Part shown: one piece after another, positions 60,159 through 64,000 of the stretch | Position numbering within the stretch: position 1 is the first letter of the stretch | Layout of the letters: the number at the start of each line of letters is the position of its first letter | From: Actinomadura soli | GTDB lineage: Bacteria; Actinomycetota; Actinomycetes; Streptosporangiales; Streptosporangiaceae | Length of the DNA: 64,000 nucleotides | Reading direction: 5' to 3' | Assembly: GCF_005889715.1 (NCBI RefSeq) | Contig: NZ_VCKW01000007.1 | Coordinates: forward strand, 1 to 64,000 | The notes under the pieces: model-generated | Database searches by the model: none | What the model was told of the DNA's origin: nothing | The model's input: the letters and a program-made list of their open reading frames with translations, nothing else | Program-made: the position numbers and the translations under genes

Positions 60159-61680
60159 ATGGCCTATACAGAAAAGCGCGGCAACGGATCAAACGCCTAC
60201 TACATCGGCCGCTTTTCCGACGGGCGCGGCAAATGGCCCACGGTGACGAGCGCCGACGGAGTGACGCTCCGCTTCAAGAAGAGGCTCGATGCCGAAAGGG
60301 CGGCCGACGACGCCGAGGCGGAGGTGCGCGGCGGACGCTGGCAGGACCCGAACGCGGGCCGCGAGACGTTCGGCCAGTGGGCGAACACCTGGTTCGCGCG
60401 GCAGGACCTCGCGCCGCGGACGATGGGCAATTACAAGCTGAGCCTCGAAACGATCCTGCTGCCGGAGTTCGAGGACGACCCGCTCGGCGACATCGACGCA
60501 GACCGGGTCCGGGAATGGGAGCGCGGTCTCGTCCGGAACGGCTACAAGCCGGACAGCATCCGGACATATCGCGGCGTCTTGAGCGTGTGCCTCGCCGACG
60601 CGGCCGAGGAGAAGAAGATCGCCACGAACCCGGTACCAAGGCCGCGGGGGACGCGGTCGGCGGACCGGAAAGGCGCGGCACCGCGCACCGGAGAAGCCGA
60701 TCGTCTCCCCCACCGGCGCTCTGCTGCTCGCCGAGCGCGGCGCCATCCTGTCCGGCCGGAGCGACGAATTCATTCTCGTCACGGCAAAGGCGTACACGGG
60801 CGCCAGGTGGGCCGAGCTCCTCGGCCTGGAGCGGCCGGTTCCTCCGGATGTCGACGATGCGCGTCGAGCAGCAGCTCGAAGAGTTGGACGACGGCACCTG
60901 GGCGCTGTGCCCGCCAAAGGAGGACAGCCGCCGGGACGTCGACCTTCCGCCGTTCCTGTCCGGCCTGTTGGCCCGCCAGGTCGCCGCGACGCAGGCCGCC
61001 CGCGTGCCGGAGTGCTCCTGCTTCCGGGACGGCGGTGAGTCCGAGCCGCACCACGGCGGGACGTTCGTGTTCACCGGCCGGACGACCCGACGCCGGGACG
61101 CGAAGAAGAAGCTCGTCCCGGTGACGGCGGCGCACTGGCGCCGGTCCGGGTTCGAGTCCATGATTTTCAAGCCTGCAGCAGAAGCCTGGTACCCGAAGAA
61201 GGCGCCCCGCCCCCGCCGGCCGGTGCCGATCGAGGCTGACCCGTTCCCCGGCATCCCGGTCCGCGGCCGGAACTACGTCGAGCGGTCCACGGCGTGCTGG
61301 GTGCCGATCGCGGACGGGCTGACGCCGCACCTCCTGCGGCACACCCACAAGGCGTGGATGAATGAGGACCGCATCGACCTGAAGCTCGCTTACGAGCGCC
61401 TCGGCCACGAGATGGGCGGCGTGGGCGCGGTACAGCCACATCACCGACGGGATGCGAGCGGAGCTATGCGAGGCCCTGACGGCGCGGTAGGACGCCGCGC
61501 TCGACGCCCGCCTGGAGCTGTCGGACGGGTCGCCGGTCGCCGTCCTGGACGAGCTGATGAAGGCCCGCCGGGAAAAGAAGAACGGCGGCGCGAACGCCGC
61601 CGATTCCATGATCGTCCCACAGAATTCCCACAGCGGGACGGTTGTGGGACTACGAGCGAGGCCCCGAAAGCGGGCCTGAC
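60159..61680 (+). pseudogene. Tyrosine integrase of an integrated element, with frameshifts and a nonsense codon
   Basis: From ATG 60159 (AAGGG upstream) the frame gives an Arm/SAM-like N-terminal part, with GRFSDGRGKWPTVTSADG, then AERAADDAEAEVRGGRW, NPVPRPRG. Frameshifts near 60650, 60830 and 61430 break the catalytic domain, whose pieces are recognisable: YTGARWAELLGLERP with the first Arg, LTPHLLRHTHKAWMNEDRID with HxxR, YERLGHEMGGVGA and YSHITDGMRAELCEALTAR with the nucleophile Tyr. A codon expected to be Trp is TAG at 61488-61490. Reading on, the frame stays open through ALDARLELSDGSPVAVLDEL to TGA 61678-61680, 6 bp before the tRNA-Ala end. It is a dead element integrase. Confidence 0.85.
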
Positions 61681-61686
61681 CTTGGG

Positions 61687-61760
61687 TGGAGCTGAGGGGA
61701 TTTGAACCCCTGACCCCCTCGATGCGAACGAGGTGCGCTACCGGACTGCGCTACAGCCCC
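61687..61760 (-). tRNA. tRNA-Ala (CGC anticodon)
   Basis: The minus strand folds as a complete 74-nt tRNA: acceptor stem GGGGCTG paired with CAGCTCC (one G-U pair), a D-arm with GTAGCGCAG..CGC, anticodon stem CCTCG/CGAGG with loop TTCGCAT (anticodon CGC for GCG codons), a five-base variable region and a T-arm with GGTTCAAATCC. CCA is not encoded. It reads in the opposite direction to the integrase remnant, whose stop is 6 bp from the tRNA 3' end, so the 3' part is probably the attachment site of the lost element. Confidence 0.96.
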
Positions 61761-61827
61761 GAGGACTCCGTAAGGTTAGCAAACTTCGGGGGGTGGTCGC
61801 GCACGGGTTATCGGGCGGCTGCAAGGG

Positions 61828-62385
61828 TCATTCGCCGACGGCGCGGCGGTCGGCGGCGTACTGGTCGAAGACCTCCTCGGGGGTGGGGAGTTCGATGACC
61901 TCCGCGGGCTCGGTGATCTCGGCGGCGGCCTCGGCGGCGCGGCGGGCTTCGAGGGCCTTGGCGCGGGCCTGGGCGGCGGCGCGGTGGCGGGCGGTGTCCA
62001 TGCCCACGGCGACGCGGAGGAGGGCCAGGTGGCCGGCCAGGAGGACGGCCGGTGGCATGGTGATCCACCAGGGGGCGAAGCCGGACGCGACGACGATCCC
62101 GGCGGTGAGGACGAGGGCCGTGAGGCCGGTGGTACGGCGGCGGCGCCGGGCGATCACGGTGGCGCGGGTCGTCCGGCGGCGGGGCCGCGGCTCCGGGATC
62201 TCCTCGGGCTCGTCGGGCCGGCCCTCGGCCGGTGCCTCTTCCTCGTCCTCGACGAGGGTCTCGTCGGTGCGCTTGTGGAGGAGCCGGGTGATGCCGGTCG
62301 TCTCGGTGTCGCGGCGCAGCCACATGGGTACGAGGACGATGCCCCAGACGGCGACAATGGCGAGGTACAGGACCGCGCTGCTCAT
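61828..62385 (-). CDS. SepX/GlpR-family divisome membrane protein
   Basis: The 185-residue protein starts at ATG 62385. It has an N-terminal TM helix (SSAVLYLAIVAVWGIVLVPM), WLRR, then a long acidic/basic linker with Pro-Glu-Pro-Arg repeats. A double TM region follows (TGLTALVLTAGIVVASGFAP, ITMPPAVLLAGHLALLRVAV), and a charged C-terminal helix ends the protein. This layout fits the actinobacterial SepX/GlpR proteins that associate with the Z-ring in streptomycetes. Its place beside a RimJ-type acetyltransferase and tRNA-Ala agrees with what I recall of that locus. Confidence 0.7.
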   Translation of the reverse strand: MSSAVLYLAIVAVWGIVLVPMWLRRDTETTGITRLLHKRTDETLVEDEEEAPAEGRPDEPEEIPEPRPRRRTTRATVIARRRRRTTGLTALVLTAGIVVASGFAPWWITMPPAVLLAGHLALLRVAVGMDTARHRAAAQARAKALEARRAAEAAAEITEPAEVIELPTPEEVFDQYAADRRAVGE

Positions 62386-62600
62386 CGGCCCCACCGTCCC
62401 AGGGCACGCTCGACCGGCGGGCCGACTTTCGGCGCGCGAACGTGCAATGGGAGCAGGGCCACGCCCCGCACGGTACGAGGGGCTGTCAGAGGTTGACGAG
62501 CATAAGGGGCGGTGTGTCGCGAGATCGATCTCGCCGTTACTCTCCGTTTGCCCGGCCTTGTCGATCGCAGGATTCTTACGGAGAGAAAGTCATAGCGGAC

Positions 62601-63230
62601 TCAAGTGCGCCGGGGAAATGCCTGCTTGCGCTCGGCGAGCCAGCGTGCGCGCAGGCCGCCGGGAACGTCCTCGACGGTCAGGGCGTAGCAGATGTGGTCC
62701 CGCCACGCTCCGTCGATGTGCAGATGGCGGCGGCGAATTCCCTCTTCCCGGAATCCGAGCTTTTCGACGACGCGGCGGCTGGCCGTGTTCTCGGGGCGGA
62801 TATTGGCTTCCAGGCGGTGGAGGCCGACGGTGAAGAAACAGTGGTCGACGGCGAGCGCGACGGCGGTGGGAATGACGCCGCGGCCGGCGACCTGCCGGTC
62901 GACCCAGTAGCCGATCTGGGCGGAGCGGGCCGATCCCCAGACGACCGCGCCTATGGTGAGCTGACCGGCGAATTCGTCCTCGTGGGTGACGACCCAGGGA
63001 AGGGCGAGGCCCTGGCGGGCTTCGCGGCGCATGGTGTGGACCATGCTGAGGTACGGCCCGAGGCCACTGCGGAAAAGTGGTGTCTCCGGATTGGTCGGCT
63101 CCCAGGGGCGGAGCCAGTCGGCGTTGCGCACGCGCAGCTCCCGCCAGACGGCGGCGTCGCGGTGCCGGAGCGGGCGCAGCCCGACAGCCCCCTCCGTCAG
63201 GGTGACCGGCCATCCCCGCAAACGTTCCAC
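62601..63230 (-). CDS. GNAT acetyltransferase (RimJ/RimL type)
   Basis: The 209-residue protein starts at ATG 63230. It shows VGLRPLRHRDAAVWRELRVR at the N terminus, IGYWVDRQVAGRGVIPTAVA with the coenzyme-A-binding RGV/I loop, FFTVGLHRLEANIRPENTAS and RRVVEKLGFREEGIRRRHLH. This matches ribosomal-protein-alanine N-acetyltransferases. It uses acetyl-CoA to acetylate an N-terminal or amine group; the ribosomal target is inferred. A 215-bp gap separates it from the SepX gene. Confidence 0.88.
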   Translation of the reverse strand: MERLRGWPVTLTEGAVGLRPLRHRDAAVWRELRVRNADWLRPWEPTNPETPLFRSGLGPYLSMVHTMRREARQGLALPWVVTHEDEFAGQLTIGAVVWGSARSAQIGYWVDRQVAGRGVIPTAVALAVDHCFFTVGLHRLEANIRPENTASRRVVEKLGFREEGIRRRHLHIDGAWRDHICYALTVEDVPGGLRARWLAERKQAFPRRT

Positions 63231-63315
63231 GCTTCCATGATTCCCTGGTCGGACGTCTGGACGCCATCAATTGTCACCGAGAAATCGGGCAGGCGGGACG
63301 TTCGTGCTCCGTTCG

Positions 63316-64000
63316 TCACACCCGGATGCCGCGCTTCATCACCCAGGCGACGCGGAGGTCGTCGTCCAGGACGATGAGATCGGCGTCCTTGCCGGGTTCC
63401 AGCGACCCGACCCGCGAGGAGATGCCGAGCGCGCGCGCCGGGGTGAGGGACGCGGCCTCGGCCGCTTGGTGGACCGGAACGCCGACGTCTCGCACCGCTC
63501 TGCGGAACGCGTCCGCCATCGTGATGGTGCTGCCCGCTATGGACGTCCCGCCGGCGAGGAGGGCGCGGCCGTCGCGGACCTCGACGTCCATGCCCCCGAG
63601 GCTGTAGTCGCCGTCGCCCATCCCGGCCGCCGCCATCGCGTCGGTGATCAGCGCGACGCGGGACGGCCCGGCGGCCGCGAACGCGAGGCGGACGACGGCG
63701 GGCTCGACATGGACGCCGTCGTTGATCAGCTCGACGGTGACGCGGGGATCGTTGACCGCGGCGGCGACGGGTCCGCCCTCACGGTGGTGCAGCGGCCGCA
63801 TCGCGTTGAACAGGTGCGTCGCCACGCGCGCTCCCGCGTCGAACGCGGCCCGGGCGGTCGCGCCGGGGGCGTCGGTGTGGCCGACCGCGGCGATCACGCC
63901 GGTGTCCGCGGCCTCCCGGACGAGGTCGAGCCCGCCCGGCAGTTCCGGCGCCAGAGTGATCATGCGGAGGTGACCGCGCCCGAGCCGGACGAGGCGGCGG
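63316..64000 (-). CDS. nagA: N-acetylglucosamine-6-phosphate deacetylase, partial
   Basis: The C-terminal ~228 codons of the enzyme lie in the window and the gene continues past base 64000. The visible part has VRMITLAPELPGG, GVIAAVGHTDAPGATARAAF with a metal-ligand His, VATHLFNAMRPLHHREGG with the second ligand, VELINDGVHVEPAVVRLAFA, ALITDAMAAAGMGDGDYSLG with the catalytic Asp, and ending GSLEPGKDADLIVLDDDLRV. It deacetylates GlcNAc-6-phosphate to glucosamine-6-phosphate during amino-sugar use. An in-frame Met at 63963 is internal, not the true start. Confidence 0.93.
   Translation of the reverse strand, partial: RRLVRLGRGHLRMITLAPELPGGLDLVREAADTGVIAAVGHTDAPGATARAAFDAGARVATHLFNAMRPLHHREGGPVAAAVNDPRVTVELINDGVHVEPAVVRLAFAAAGPSRVALITDAMAAAGMGDGDYSLGGMDVEVRDGRALLAGGTSIAGSTITMADAFRRAVRDVGVPVHQAAEAASLTPARALGISSRVGSLEPGKDADLIVLDDDLRVAWVMKRGIRV

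Noticed and set aside
61687-61760. A second tRNA-3'-end copy (attL) further left
   Set aside because: I looked for a repeat of the tRNA 3' segment in the left part of the window and did not see one; the element border may lie beyond the region or have been deleted.

Overview
The window is very GC-rich DNA with strongly G/C-ending codons, frequent GTG starts and many actinobacterial families (SepX/GlpR, SARP/BTAD regulator, ECF sigma with a coupled TM protein, tripartite tricarboxylate transporter, WYL regulator). It most likely comes from a chromosome of a filamentous actinomycete (Streptosporangiales/Thermomonosporaceae-like). That placement is inference from gene content; no rRNA is present.

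Layout. (1) 1-13.4 kb is a decayed accessory region. It holds an amidohydrolase tail, a few intact genes (two alpha/beta hydrolases, an Mth938-domain protein, an ECF sigma/TM-protein pair, a zinc-ribbon protein) and many broken ones: a truncated tyrosine integrase, Tn3, IS5, IS21 (IstB), IS1182 and other transposase scraps, and SDR, PLDc_N and pentapeptide-protein fragments. (2) 13.4-26 kb is a divergent catabolic cluster around an IclR regulator. The minus arm encodes a TPP enzyme, a class III aminotransferase, an amidase, an SDR and an acyl-CoA synthetase; the plus arm encodes TctC-TctB-TctA and an amidohydrolase. (3) 26-28.3 kb carries CutA, an ArsR regulator and a frameshifted MFS pump. 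(4) 28.5-42.4 kb is a second catabolic unit, a long minus-strand operon: peptide-type ABC importer, alpha/beta hydrolase, VOC protein, amidase, beta-hydroxyacid dehydrogenase-like protein, SDR, amidohydrolase and D-2-hydroxyacid dehydrogenase. A GntR/FCD regulator lies just upstream. (5) 42.4-45.6 kb has a WYL regulator divergent from a coupled hydrolase/epoxide-hydrolase pair. (6) 45.6-48.2 kb is a second graveyard, with possible remnants of a lantibiotic-type dehydratase, an AAA ATPase and pentapeptide-protein pieces around an intact Nudix gene. (7) 48.3-59.9 kb has a secreted triple-repeat protein, a sulfotransferase, a beta-propeller protein, a ferredoxin, a large SARP regulator divergent from an SGNH lipase, a DUF1801 protein, a broken dienelactone hydrolase and small hypotheticals. 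(8) 60.1-61.7 kb is a dead tyrosine integrase ending 6 bp from the 3' end of tRNA-Ala(CGC). Beyond it lie apparent core genes: SepX/GlpR, a RimJ-type acetyltransferase and NagA.

How the genes fit together. Both catabolic units pair an importer with amide- or ring-opening hydrolases, dehydrogenases and a dedicated regulator. The minus-strand genes are tightly coupled by ATGA or GTGA stop/start overlaps. Their substrates cannot be read from sequence. A plausible route for the first unit is uptake of a carboxylate, amide hydrolysis, transamination, TPP-dependent C-C cleavage, oxidation or reduction, and CoA activation.

Most unusual items: the two operons and their candidate palindromic operators, the scattered pentapeptide-gene fragments (two N-terminal pieces about 44 kb apart share about 87% of bases), the possible RiPP dehydratase relic, the integrase/acetyltransferase scar at 9.54 kb and the pseudogenised integrase at tRNA-Ala.
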